Shown here in pieces: positions 50,101 to 62,061 of a stretch of DNA of 64,000 nucleotides (positions are counted from its first letter, which is position 1; each line of letters begins with the position of its first letter). Made by a program: the position numbers and the translations under genes. The notes beneath the pieces were generated by a model. The model was given only the letters and a program-made list of their open reading frames with translations. It was not told where the DNA came from and made no database searches. This stretch comes from Volvox africanus. Taxonomy: Eukaryota > Chlorophyta > Chlorophyceae > Chlamydomonadales > Volvocaceae. Where the stretch lies: assembly GCA_030268105.1 (NCBI GenBank), contig BSDZ01000008.1:496001-560000 (forward strand). Direction: 5' to 3'.

Positions 50101-52469
50101 TCAACGTACACAACTACCGGAATACAGGCAACGGCCAGTCCATTAGATCTTAAGATCTTGCAGAGTGCCACAGCAAAATAGGTGCCACAGGTGCCACAGC
50201 AAAATAAAGTACATCACGATACGCAAGCTTGAGATGATTGGGGTTTAGATGTTGAAGGGGTGCAAGAAGGTGGCAGCGACGGCGGTTGAAGCTCTAAGCC
50301 TGTGATTACACTTCGCAAGCAATCGTCCACCGATGGTACCGTACTGATTCAACTACCAAAGGAGACCATCACCCGACCCAGCAGCTCACCCCGCAACTCC
50401 GCGTAAACCTCGTTGGGGGTTTGCACGTCCATTGCCGTAACTGGCTCCCAATGGTCGTACAACGACAGATCTTCATTTTCGTGTTTGACCAGGATGCGGT
50501 TTCCGAACTTGGAGGCCTCCTGCAGAATGTCTTCCTGCGGGCGGAAATCCGACGTACCCGAGGGCGGGAGGCAAACGTGAGGAGCGGGGCGAGGGAAAGA
50601 AAACGGAGAGAGAGGGGGGAAGAGGGAATGAAGGGGCTTCGGAAAAGACACAAGGGTTGAGGACAGCGCACGAGCCGATATCCGTAACTTTAACATTGGC
50701 TTTATATAGATTTCGTTCATCTAGGGAGATGAAGCGTCTTGTCTTGTGGTATCATGGTTTAAGGGTTTGCCTCGCACAGCCTCCAAGCGCTCCAGGACCC
50801 CATCCTTATCGAGGTGCCCACAGCCTCAAGGCCCCCATCCTCGGCCCGCAGGCCCCCGCCTCACCTTGAGCCGCCGCTCCATATCCTCCACGCGGCTTCG
50901 GTCAATGCCTACCCAAGGGCGCACGGACGTTTGGGCAATGCGGGCCACATGGGTTGCATCAGCCTTTGGATCGCCAAATGCAGGGCTACAAAAAACACCG
51001 AATGCAAGTCTACGCGCCAATGGGTACGTACGTCTATGCAGTGAGCGGTGCGCGCGTATGTTGGGAGGTCATTGAAGACAAAACACGGGAATTACCCACT
51101 AACCTCGATCCCAAGATCGGTTGCCGCGTCGATAAACTCATGCTGCACGAAGCTGCACGCGACCCACCTCGTCGACCCATGGGTCAGTGAGCCAATAAAA
51201 CGAGGTAACGCACGTGACCCAGATCGTCAAATCTCCGCTAGCGCGTGTTCCCCAGCGCCCCACGGCGCTGATGAACATGATCCGCGGGAGGATTCGAGGG
51301 CATACAAATATCAATACGTCGCTTACCGGTGTATTCGAGATTGCAGAAGGGCTGGTCGGCCTCGCGCACGACGAACGGATGTCCATTAATGAAGATCAGG
51401 GGCTCTTCGCGAAGATTCTGCCACAGAACTTTACGGGCGCCTGTGCAGTGACCGTACAAGCAGAGAGGAAAAGGAGTAAACAGGAGGACTTGCATGGCAG
51501 TAAACAGGAAATTAAGGCTGATGGTCTCTTTCAATGTAAGCCTTTCAAGATAACCTCTGTCGTACAAATCCACCCAACGTACCTTTCTGGGCCCCCACAG
51601 CATTGAGGGCAGTGCGCAATCCCGTGACGGTGGGAATCGCCACGCCGTACACGGGTACGGCGGGAATCTACAGTCAAAGGAAGAAGGCAGAAGGCGGAAA
51701 ACGTACACGCAGACGGCACGGTTGCGCACGCGTTAAGGTATAACGGCGTAGGTTGTTGGAAGAGGAATGGCAATGGTCAGCATCAGCGCAGAGATGCGTT
51801 TCAAAACCGGTGTTAGCAGTTGGCACTAAGCGTATGACTTTGTGGTGATGTCCGGGAAGACGCGGGTCTAGTGACACGACCCAGATGGTATGGTTTAAAC
51901 ATGGTAACGGTAGCTGCTGCCTGGGTAGAGATATAGTGCCGAACTTGGATGCGGCAGCTGGTGCAACAAGAGCGACTATTGCCCGCGTTTCTGGAAAGTT
52001 GAGGATACTGAACTACAGTAAGAAACTGAAGCAAGCTGAGGCGGCGGTGAAATGGGTCCTGAAGGTTTAGTCCCTCAGGGACCCAAAATGGAGCCAAGTC
52101 GTAGGTACCAACGCCCACTCAATTGCATGCCGTACTCCTTACTTGGCGAAAGTTGGGGGCACCCTCCAGGATGGGCACAAGCTTAGTGTTATGGCAGCCT
52201 GAGTGATGTGAAACACAACGGCATGAGCCAGTAAGCGTAGGAGCAGAGGCGGAAGGCAAAACGCGCGATGGTTGGGCTTTTGTGGTCCTAACGCCCATGA
52301 TCAAAGCCTTCTTACTGTATCCGTACTTACTTGGAAAGTGGTCTGCCTTTAATGTGGTATGCTTAATGAGCACATCACCCGAGCGACTTGCAATGACGAC
52401 CTCCGCGGGGGGCAGGGTCTCTGGTTCTTCCCTAGGGACTTCGGAGGCCTTGCGTTCTATCATATTCAT
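38140..52469 (-). CDS. Paladin-like protein with three tandem phosphatase repeats, the third lacking its catalytic Cys
   Basis: Thirty-one exons in one frame: 52469-52331, 52198-52143, 51667-51583, 51440-51327, 50908-50865, 50534-50390, 50027-49969, 49484-49410, 49174-48933, 48782-48701, 48363-48286, 48014-47887, 47603-47446, 47130-46973, 46668-46552, 46124-46029, 45396-45196, 45007-44844, 44404-44344, 43933-43856, 43692-43600, 43216-43134, 42777-42588, 42382-42302, 41927-41744, 41208-41009, 40709-40541, 40127-39889, 39439-39005, 38768-38557 and 38245-38140. They code 1423 residues. Each repeat has an entry motif ([35 protein letters not shown]), a REEP-type strand ([45 protein letters not shown]), and a P-loop. 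The loops are [22 protein letters not shown] and [11 protein letters not shown]. The first two are CX5R; the third has lost Cys. Paladin proteins are dual-specificity-phosphatase-like; animal paladin has been linked to phosphoinositide signalling, the plant form is little studied. ATG at 52469 is the first in frame, but an upstream exon is possible. Confidence 0.92.
41380..41720. repeat. Cluster of palindromic CCCATGGG-type motifs in a paladin intron
   Basis: Within one intron the core GACCCATGGGTC or close variants (GACCCATGGGCC, TGACCCATGGGTTC, TGATCCATGGATC, TGACCTATGGGAC) recurs about seven times, each preceded or followed by CACTGAC/TTCACCGAC. Confidence 0.75.
42925..43035. repeat. (GAT)n/(ATT)n low-complexity tract
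   Basis: GATGAT, TGATTGTGA and ATCATT repeats in a paladin intron. Confidence 0.85.
44455..44530. repeat. 10-bp GGGGTTCTAG tandem repeat
   Basis: Six or so degenerate copies of GGGGTTCTAG/GGGGTTAGGG in a paladin intron. It resembles telomeric DNA only superficially. Confidence 0.8.
45815..45900. repeat. G-rich GGGGTAGGGT tract
   Basis: Irregular GGGGTA/GGGGTGGG repeats in a paladin intron, with quadruplex-forming potential on the plus strand. Confidence 0.8.
46785..46945. repeat. (CA)n-rich microsatellite
   Basis: About 160 bases of CA dinucleotides mixed with CGCG, TAGA and GATA steps, in a paladin intron. Confidence 0.9.
48436..48536. repeat. (CA)n/(TA)n microsatellite
   Basis: CGCGCA/CACACA followed by TATGTATACATA palindromic steps in a paladin intron. 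Confidence 0.85.
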
Positions 52470-54595
52470 CAAAATAGGCTGGCAGTATGCTAAGTTTAAA
52501 CGTCTCACAGAATAACTTACTTTCCTTCGCACGTGTTTTTACACGCCCTACGGTTTCACTCAAAATTAAGGATACATATTCATCCAGGTTAAACTTGTAA
52601 ATATCCTAATGAATTGGTGATAAGTTCCGACCTTTGGTACATGCTTGACGCATGGGGTCGTACAACAACGTGGTCGCGTGCTCGTTTTTTTGCTCGTTTT
52701 CCGCATTATGTGCAGGTTTGGCTTTCTTTAAACTAAAGTGTCCCTTTTATTAGTGATTGCACGATTGTCCTCCCTACGTCGGCAGAATACCGTTGCCTCG
52801 ATCTTTTCCATTAGGACGGTGCGCAAGAGTGCGGTGGCACCAAATCAAGCTCAATTGTAAAACTTGGATCTTTTCAAAAGCTCCTGCAATCTTTTGATGA
52901 GGAGGCTTATCCTGGTGCACTGGTAACCGCCAACGGATACTTACTGGATTCCTAGGTTGTAGGTTCCCAAGGTGATAGCGATTTTTCCGAGTAACAGAAT
53001 GATTTGACTGCTTTATTTCCAAAATAGACTTCGACTTGCCTTTCGGTTCGAGGATTGAGATATTGGCTAACAGTACGAAGATATTAACCTGTATTACCAT
53101 ATATACTTACTGTCGAACCATCGAAAGCCGGGACTAAGAGAAATTTGCTGTCAAGGTGTTAAAGTAATTTGAAATATACATTTTGGCTGTATAACCGGTT
53201 CATAAACATGGGCGGCATCGCATACTTAACCCATGCTCGTGCACGTGCGGCGGCAGTACCTTTCCGCGGAAGTCAACTCTGGCAGATTCTCTTACCTTTG
53301 AAATAACTTTTAAAGGTATGACTTAATATTTTGCAAAACCTACTGCATTTGTCGGAATCATGGATTCCTAGCAGCCGTGCCGAGGTAGCTGGCCGTTCAT
53401 GGTCGTTGGGTTAATTTGAAGTTCCGTTGATGCGTTGAACTTAGAACGGGCAATGGCATGGACCTGTGAGCCTGCGACTATGGAGGGCTTTTGGGAATGC
53501 ATGGATACTAAAAGATATCACTCACTATTTCTTACGTGCTGAAAGCTTAAAAAGGGTACATATGGAGTACCACAGCCGGCCACAGCCGTACATCATCGCA
53601 ACCTTTGTCCTTAAGTTCAACGCATCTAGTCACTTACCCACCCACTCATCTTTGGTGTGATGATACACTGCCTGAGGTGAATGCTTCATCCCTTGAGCCT
53701 CTCTTTTCAGCACATTTGTTCGTTAGCTGTTGTTCGTTAGCATTGCAGCAGCTCGTACAACATCTGCGGTATTGCACACATCCACAAACGCACACACACA
53801 CAGATACAAGCAATTTATTTTGCATCAAATATTAGGGTATATTTACTCCACTGGCGGCGCCTCAGTGCCTGTTCGTGTTAGACGTGTAGTAAGTGAGAGA
53901 CATTGACAAACAGACAGCTGACAAACCACCAGCCATTTTTTATCGTGTCTTCATCAACACGATTGCTGTTTCCTGGTCTTGTTGTGGTCATGTCGTACAG
54001 TCGCCGGCTCGGCAATAACGCATTAACTGGCAGTAGTCGTGAGCGATTACTTTCGGCAGTTGACTTTCAGTTTCGGCAGGTGAGGTCGCCACGGTAGCAA
54101 TACCTATTGTTACCCATGACTGGCTGCCGCCTCCATTTCGCACGAATGCAGTAAACTTTGACGATGTCGTACACGTGCAGTAGGCTCTTAAGGGACACCA
54201 GCGCTATACGGCTCACGATATTGAGATGGCCTCTTTGATGCTACTGCTGCATCAAGGATGTCGTCCTCCAGTGTCAGGGATAGCCGGTTGTAAGTTGCCA
54301 GACTGCAGGTTGCCATACCAATCACCAGAGCGAAAGCCAGAGCAGGTGAAATAGCGCGTGATGCCGGGTTGCGACTTCACTATCCTCCCCCGCTACGCAG
54401 TCAACGACGATTAGACGACGCCGTGGTTCAGGTTTCAGGGTCAGTCAGGGATTGTCGAACTGTAATCGCAAAATGTTCATGTCGAAAGTTTTTTGTTAAT
54501 TGTCAATTATGCGATATAATTATAAGCGACATGATAACCTCCACGCCGTTAATGCTGTCCATGTTGTTGATGTAACAAACTTGTCTATGTGCCAG
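52470..54595. other. No gene recognised with confidence
   Basis: Upstream of the paladin start a GT donor at about 52520 hints at a 5' non-coding exon. At 54120-54330 the minus strand holds LVSLKSLLHVYDIVKVYCIR, which could be a late exon of the channel gene to its right, but phase and family cannot be shown. A short CACACA run lies near 53800. Confidence 0.4.
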
Positions 54596-54599
54596 TAAC

Positions 54600-55380
54600 G
54601 TACCAATGATGGTCAGGTAGCGAATGGGTGGAAGGCACTGACCCGTCGCGAACTTCATGGTGAGCAGCATCACGAGAGCTACATTCGCACGATTACCGAG
54701 GTCGTTGAGAGAGAAGAGGTAGGGGGGGAAGGACACCATCACAAGCAGGAAGACCGGGATATGCCAACGTTGCAGCTGTAACGGCGGCAACAGCGGCGGA
54801 GCGGGTCGAGCAGATTGGAGGACGGGAAGCATAATTCATGGACACGATGTATTACTCACGATGCACTTGCTGATAGATCTTCGTCAAGCTGTATACAACC
54901 CTTTCTGTCTGTCTGTCCATCCGTACGTGTGTCCGCCTGTCCGTGTTTTCAGAAAAAGCCAGTTTCATGTAAGACACAGTCCGTTCACAAAAAGACACGC
55001 CAATATTCATTTAATTCGCTTGCCATCTCAGTAATTCTGCCCTCGTCCAAAGTTTCGCACCGTGACTGTTCGACTGTTCCCGTATCGTACGTCTTCCCGT
55101 GTCTTCCGTGGCAAAATACAAAACTGCAAAGAAACATAGTCGTATATGTACAAATAAACTACGTAAATTACACGTACGTCAGCGGTTCAATACGTTGCGT
55201 TCAATATGGAAAGCGGCCGTAAAGGTCCTGAACTCCCCATCGTCATCCAGGCATACTTCCCTGAAACTGCCACCATCGCGTTCCGGCCTTCCGTTTCCAG
55301 TAAAGATGGTAAGATGCCGAACCAGGCTAATGGTGGAAGGCCTTGCTTTAGAATGCCGTTTTGGATGGCCTTGTTTATGA
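54600..55380 (-). CDS. Cys-loop (pentameric ligand-gated) ion channel, partial
   Basis: The exon at about 54782-54600 (acceptor TTACAG, donor at GTACGTTAC) encodes the TM1-TM2-TM3 core. It reads WHIPVFLLVMVSFPPYLF, then SLNDLGNRANVALVMLLTMK and FATGQCLPPIRYLT. The order, with the acidic-LGNR turn before TM2, is typical of Cys-loop receptors. An earlier exon at about 55300-55200 ends GEFRTFTAAFHIERN before a GTATTG donor, which fits the last extracellular strand leading into TM1. The ligand-binding domain with its Cys loop and the fourth helix are not identified. Homologues occur in Chlamydomonas. The middle linker exon is missing, so the gene may be incomplete in my reading or decayed. Confidence 0.6.
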
Positions 55381-55399
55381 TTTAGCGCCCAATTGCAAC

Positions 55400-56291
55400 T
55401 GTATCTATAGCCCGCAAAATAAGCAAATGAAATCACACGCGAACTTCTTGTGCGTGCTTTTTATTTGGAAGTGGCGTCAAAGTGTGTTGCCATGTGAAGG
55501 TCGCGCCTATATAAACGCCTTTTACGCACATTTAATATCTTCTTTCGCAGGCAGCACAAGCTAGTTCTCTTAAAGAACACAACTACATCCAGCAGGCAAG
55601 AATGTATGTGTATTGTTTCCAAGCGTAATTCTGTAAAACATCTCGTCCCGCGATGGATGCTTTGAAATCTTTCCTAACGCTTTCCTGGCAACGGTAAGCC
55701 GGCGAGTGGGACCTTCAATTTCTGTCATCTGCCATTACAAATAGACAGCATTGAGCTGATCATGTTAATCAGTGCCATCTGTGGTTTGGTCGGCTCCGTG
55801 ATGCGCCGTGTCCATTTCAGTTTCCTACGACAACTTCAGAGCATAGATTAACCTTGCTATGGCTTACCTTTCTTACTCTTGCTCCGGTCCTTGCATAAAG
55901 TCGGATTTAAAATCCGAATATCATCGCAGCACAGAAGTTCACGAGGACTGGGGGTTTTCAAATGCTTTCATATATTTAGCCCATCACAGTTGCGGCAAAT
56001 TCGTGCCCGTTAGGACTCCTGCCATCAATCCTTCCACGGACTTAACCAAAAAGCCATAAAGTTCAGGATGTTACGTCAAAGTTTTTTGCTTCTTGTTGGT
56101 CAAAACTGAACCGACTGCTGATACTGTCACTGCCGCTGGATGAATTCGTAGGACAGCGCCGAGGCCCTGCAGAAGATTACAAAAAGGGGCTAAGACGCCG
56201 TGCAATTGTCAGGGAGTTTACAAAAATTGTCATTTTTGCTTCCTCTGCGCCCGCTGCCATACCGACATCTGTTTTCCAATAGTTCCTCCCT
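55400..56291. other. Intergenic; TDP1 3' flank
   Basis: I see no gene. TGTAA on the minus strand at 56222-56218, about 70 nt past the TDP1 stop, is a candidate poly(A) signal. Confidence 0.45.
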
Positions 56292-59200
56292 TTAATCCGG
56301 TTGGTCAATGTGGCCATAATGCGAGTACGGCGCGCCCCAAGGCAAGCCCAGAGCGTCAAGGCCTTGCTGCGGCACATCAACGACCCAAGGTTTGTCTTCT
56401 CCAGCATGGTACGACGTCGGCGGTAGAGTGTACGGCACTGGAATCATGCAGGTGACGCCACCACCATCGTCGCCGGAGCGTTCATCGCCGGCATACGACG
56501 GCAGGGTGATGCCGGGTAAAGCGCAGGTGGTAGGGGCGGCAAAGCTGCAGAAGGTGACTCCAGTGACAGTGATGCACAGAACTTGGGACGGGGAGGTATC
56601 CTTCATCTGTGTAGATTCTGAGGGCTGCTGCTGCTGCTGCTGCTGCGGGCGGTGGCGCGGCTCCATTTGCAAGCTGTTTGGACTCGGGTGGCAACAGAAC
56701 CCGTACTGCGGCGAGGCCCTGCAGCAAATCAATTACAATTACGTCTTTTTTCACAGGATGGCGCCGGTGGAGTAAAAGAGTGAGAGCCGAGTTCGTGCTA
56801 ATGTGGTACGGCACTTCATCCAATTCATCCAAATGCACCGCAGTCCCTTGCAGAACATAGATTTACATTATATATATGAGTATTAAAAATCGTAGTAGTT
56901 CTGCATTTTGCATAAATACATACTAAAACACCTCCTAAGCCTGGAGGCTGAATGTGCACCTGTACGCCGCTTCCAGTGCAGGTGTGACGAGCACGCCCAA
57001 CTCGTACGACCGGATCTGCAGCCCGAATCCAGGGGCAAAGTGTACGGTAGTGCAATCGGTATGCACACAACACATGATGGGATAAAGGTTGCTGGCAGCC
57101 CATTACAGCAGGGCCGGTGTGAAGTTCTTTCTTAAGTTTTTTGAGACATACTAGTTGACGAGACCAAATTACTTTCGTACGTCACTCAATCACTCATCCG
57201 GTAATTCATTTCGCACGCACCCACCATCAGCTGCGTGCCGTTCTTCTGTAGGTCTCCCCAGGCTGCCTTGCTTAGGTTGTGACTAGCCAACAGGAACCAT
57301 GCCAACTGCTGCCCGCGGTACCTGCATTTTATGTACGATAAACGTCTGGTACGGCACGAATATGACATATGCATGACCCCTGGATCGCATTCAAGTACCT
57401 TGATCGTTTGTTACGGACACCTTAAACCTTCATCTTTACTAGACATAGAACAAATCACCGCATCTAGCTGCATCGAACAACTTTAGTTAGTTCGTTATAC
57501 AGCTAGTTGCAACAGCCACCTGCAAGCCGTTTAACACATACACACAATACATATAAAGAGGCTTGGAAAAGGTTCATCACATCAATTCGCCATATACATA
57601 GTGGCATCCTAAAACCCTAAAAATAAATTATATGGCGCCATATTTGATATGATATGGCAATTTATATGGCCATATAAACTATATTTATAACCCCTTGCTG
57701 CAAACCGAGTATACTCAACCGCCCTCCTTGACAGCCACCATCGCAATAACCACACAAATTAGCTTAAACCAAGGAAAGTCGGAGCATATCCGTACTATTA
57801 ACTTGGATATTAACAACAAATGCCGTATGTCCTGTACGATGGACTTAAAGAAAAAAACTCACCTGGTGTACGTCTTAATGTGCGGCATGGCTCTCTGTCG
57901 CCCCACCACCTCGCCGCCCCACCGGGCATAATACCGACCCATGAAGGGCTTCATCGCATTACGCGCGGGAGCCGGAATGCTCCGACCCGCGTTCCAGCCT
58001 TCTAGGCTGTTGCGAACTTCCGTGACAGTTGGCCAAACCACAGCCAGGGGCAGCGGCCCACAACCTGGCGGCCCTGACGGCCGCGGCCGTGAAGCCGACT
58101 GCTGCTGAGCTGTGCGTTGGTGCGCCGCCAGTGACGCGCCCAGCTCGTCCACGAGCCAGGCTTGGTCAAAGGACCCCATGGATGAGCATTGAATCACAAG
58201 GCCCTCACTAGGTACGGCACTTCGGTCCGCCGCTGCCGCACGACTCTCAGCCGCATTACCGCTACTACTCCCCGCAAAACCAGCCGGCAGGGGCACCTGC
58301 TCCAGCAGCCGCCGCAGCCGCATATGACCATATGAATGTACAGCAGTGGCTCCGCGGTGATAACCCGGCACGCTGGTCACAAGCACGCCACGTGCATGGG
58401 AAAAGTCGTGTGCTGCGATTGCATCGAGAACCGGGCGTTCCATGGACGGTGGCAGTGCCAACGCTCGACAGTAGACGACGAGATCTCGTTCAAACATCGA
58501 TGTCGCGAGCGGTGTCACCGCAGCAGCTTTCCGTGGGAAGTCTTGAACCCACAGGGCCTGGGTCTTGTCGTTGCAGTCAGGCTGGACGCAGTTCGCGGTG
58601 TGGATAATGAGACGGAGGCCGTGTGGGTATGTGAGCAGGAATGCCTTGGAGTGGTGTGTGCCGTACATGATCGGAAGCGGCGGCCGATGAAGCTGCGCAT
58701 GTGGAGCACCGGCAGCAGCGACCTGGTGCCGCATCTCGGCATCCGCTTCCGGACCCTCGCCATGAACTATGAAGAGCTGCGCCCAAGGGTGGGGAATGCA
58801 AATGGATCCGTCTACACGGATCAAGGAAAGATGCTTACGAACACGGAGAATCGATCACTGACTTGGGTGATCGATTCTGAGTCGATATCGTCTTCTGATG
58901 TCGTTAAGAGAGGCAGGAATCGTCGTTTGGGATTAGTTAGCTTTCTTTGGTGCAAGGTGCAAATAGAGATTGATTAATTGATTGATTGATTATTGCAAGT
59001 TTCATGAGCTCGTAAGGCCCATACGAATAGGGAAAAAAGAATTGGATTGACAGAGCAAGAGTAGGGCTACCGGGGATGACGGGATCAGGGTTTCGGAGCA
59101 GGTCCATTTGAGGGCCCTGGGACCTACAGCAGGCAAGTCGGAGCACAGGTCCACAGGCAGCGAATTCCAATGACCGTACTAAGTACTGTCGGAATATAGT

Positions 59201-61182
59201 CTCGCACAACAAGCTCGCTTCAGCAATCTCTGCGCCCTCACGCGCTTCCACGCACCACTTCCTGAACCCCCTCACGGGGCAGTCCCTCACTGTCACCCAC
59301 CTGCCGCGCCTCCACCAGGTCAGGGAGGAAGGTCAGCAGCCAGGGCACGTCCACCATGTAATTGGACACCAGCGCCAGTTGCATCGGCCCGCCACTAACC
59401 AGCCGCCGGAGGTCGGCCCCTAGACAGCCGGAGTTGTAGCGGGGAGATAAACCCCTGAAGGACCTCGGATGGGGGTACGGACAGGCGTACGGACAGGTAT
59501 CAGTAATTGTGAATAAAATGGATGCATGATGGAAAAAATCATGAAAAGGTGGAACGAGCCGAAATTAAGGCAGTTTCTTCTCTGTCGCCGATTCCTCCAT
59601 ATCCTTTTAGCTGGGTCTATAGGGCCCATCTACGGAACGCCGGGTGCTCAGAAGAAGCAATAAGCTTACCCCGCCCCGCCCCACCATGTCTCCCGCGATG
59701 CTACCGATTGGTTTAGAACGGTTAGGATCCCTGATCTCCTGTACGGACCTCAACAGCATTAGCGCTGCCGACTATCCAGTAGCAGCAACAACAGCAGCAG
59801 ACGAGAAGATCTCTACAGCACGTACCAATGCGTACCTGACACGAAGCAGGTGTACGGGGCTTTCAATGTCGTACGGTACGGCGCCCTGTGGCGCACCAAC
59901 TGCACTGCTGGTCCCCCTGGTCCTCTCATCTTGTCCCCCCCGTGCGTGCGGGCTAATAGCAGCCGCTGTCGACGTTGCCGCCCCAGGGGCCCTCCCAGAT
60001 GACTTGATCGGACCGGGAAAACACGGTACTACTGCTGCTTCTGTCGATGCCGCTGCCCCAGCCACAGCAGCCGCAGCAGCAGTACCTGTCCTCCTCCCCG
60101 CTGGCGAAGGTGAGGCGCCAGCGGGGGCTTCAGCACTGGCTCCGGAACCCAACCCCGGGTACGGCGGTGGCGTTGATTTCCCGAGAGCTGCTGCGGAGGC
60201 GGCAGGAGGTGCATCCGGGTGATGTCCGCCACCAGTGCTCACACGCTGTCGCTTTGCAAGGGGCTGGGGTACGGGGGGTTGGGGTCGTAGCTCACCGCCC
60301 ATCGTGGAAACGTTATTCGGGGAAGCCACCTGCTCGGCGGTGGCGGTGGCGGTGGCGGCGGTGCTAGTGGTGACTGCTGCTGCTGCTGCTGCGAGCCGCA
60401 GCTCCACAGCGGACCTCTCCATGGCGCCGAGTACGAAAAAGCGGGTCGCGTGGTTGTCTGGGTAACCCACATCGCAGTGGGCATAGGGGGATGAGGACGG
60501 CATAGGGGAAACCAACGGACAGGTAGGACGCCCGCGAACAAGCTGAATACGCCAGTGTCAATGCCAGTGTGCGTGTGCGTGTCTGTGTGTGTTTAAGAGA
60601 GAGAGAGAGACGGAATGTGTAAAAGAAGAAGAGAGGATGGGATTGAAAGAGGGTTTCGATATTGCACTTGAGGTCGCCTCAGATAAGGGCGCATGTGGTG
60701 GTCTGTGTTGCGGCCGCCACCTGCACCAGCTGAGAGCGCCGGCTCACGGCAAGCTGATTGCCGGGACCCAAAAACGGATTCAACCGATATTTCAGTTACC
60801 TGAGATGCCGCCCAACGGCAGCAACGTGGACGCCCCTGGATCCACAACGGTAATTACGTCCCAACCGTCTCCCTCTGTAGTGGATTAGGACAACGTGAAG
60901 GGCAATGGGATTTAGGAACCAAAACGATAAGGTTTTCTTCTGATTCCATGAAATTGCAAGGATGTATTATCTACCTTTCGCTTGTCGTTCCACGACAATT
61001 GCATTTCGTCCGATTACAGAGAGAACTAGCACATCTCTGTCCTGTTCTACATGTAGTTTCATATGATTTCTGCTGATCAATGCATTATCCCAGCTCAAAA
61101 CCGGCTTCCCACGCCCAAGGCTCAATTGACTGCCATCTCGAGGGAGGCGTATCGATGTCCGACATTTAAATATAAGTTCCAT
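56292..61182 (-). CDS. TDP1: Tyrosyl-DNA phosphodiesterase 1 with N-terminal FHA domain
   Basis: Eight exons: 61182-60975, 60835-60800, 60457-59836, 59454-59301, 58776-57863, 57321-57225, 57015-56960 and 56718-56292. All GT-AG in phase, 837 residues. TDP1 removes stalled topoisomerase I peptides and other 3' adducts from DNA in the nucleus. The two HKD motifs are present: [17 protein letters not shown] with [20 protein letters not shown], and [11 protein letters not shown] with [10 protein letters not shown] and NGTQLMIRSYELG. The entry strand [17 protein letters not shown] and the C-terminal [18 protein letters not shown] are also typical. Exons 1-3 carry an FHA-like fold ([20 protein letters not shown]), as in plant TDP1. 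An alanine/proline-rich linker of about 200 residues joins the FHA part to the catalytic part. A Gln run (seven) sits in the C-terminal exon. The link from exon 2 to exon 3 is chosen by phase and is the least certain. Confidence 0.94.
57625..57692. repeat. AT-rich palindromic TATGGC(C/G)CATA steps
   Basis: Nested short palindromes (TATGGCGCCATA, TATGGCCATATA) in the TDP1 intron between 57863 and 57321. Confidence 0.65.
60589..60610. repeat. (GA)n microsatellite
   Basis: Short GA run in a TDP1 intron. Confidence 0.8.
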
Positions 61183-62061
61183 GGAAGCATAGATTTAACA
61201 CCTGAATATGTCTGCACTTAACATCTTATTAGGACTTGGTCAGGCCCTTCAATATGGCTTCGGAGCTGCAATTGCAACCCTGATTTGCTTGCACGAAGTG
61301 CGACATCAGCATCATCATATTCGCGCGATATGTTCTTGATGAATGTACTGAAGCTTCTAGGAAACAGGTCAGAATGACCTATGAATCACACCCCCTGTAA
61401 TATGGCGCTTTCAGCGAAGCTCTGTTGCAATCAACATTTATATTGTTAGGCTTTCAAGCCGAGCCTTAAAGGCAGTGCTGCCACCTTCGGGTCACGGGAC
61501 ATGGTAAATCGTAAAACTAGGATGGCGACAAGACCTGCACCCGAACCACCACGCCAGGGTGAAATCTGGTGGAGTGTAGCACCGCCAGCGAAGCCTGATA
61601 CCAACGATCCGGTTAGTGTCTAGTGCGGCTAGTCTGTCGAATGGTCAGTCCATCGCCACGATTATCCTACAAGTCGTGTCATAACTTCACGCCCACAACG
61701 TTGCCACTGGTGCAAAACACGTCCTCCAGATTATAATCGGCATATCAGATGAACAGCTACGGGATTGGCTAAGGTGCACGACAGGTAGGTACCGAGTTGT
61801 TTGTGCTACATGGCGCAAGTTATTGTCGTCGATGGACCATCCGTCCGTCGGAAGATCTGGAGGAGCGGTACTCAAGCACTTCACGCACGCGTACTTTTGC
61901 CCTCGTTATTACAGTTGTTGTTGTTTCACACACCTCCTGTAACTTACGCAACGGCAATTAAACTGCAAGAATTGTACCCACCATCGTTCCTTCTCATCAG
62001 CCCTCTCAAATGTTGACCACCTTTTTCCTAAGAAATTCCGACGTCCGAATTCATCGCTCAG
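61183..62061. other. Divergent intergenic region
   Basis: TDP1 (-) and the LRR gene (+) are head to head across this interval. No exon is identified with confidence. 5' exons of the LRR gene may lie at 61800-62000. Confidence 0.45.

Noticed and set aside
56392..60222. Plus-strand frames at 56392-56775 and 59644-60222
   Set aside because: Both are antisense to well-supported TDP1 exons.
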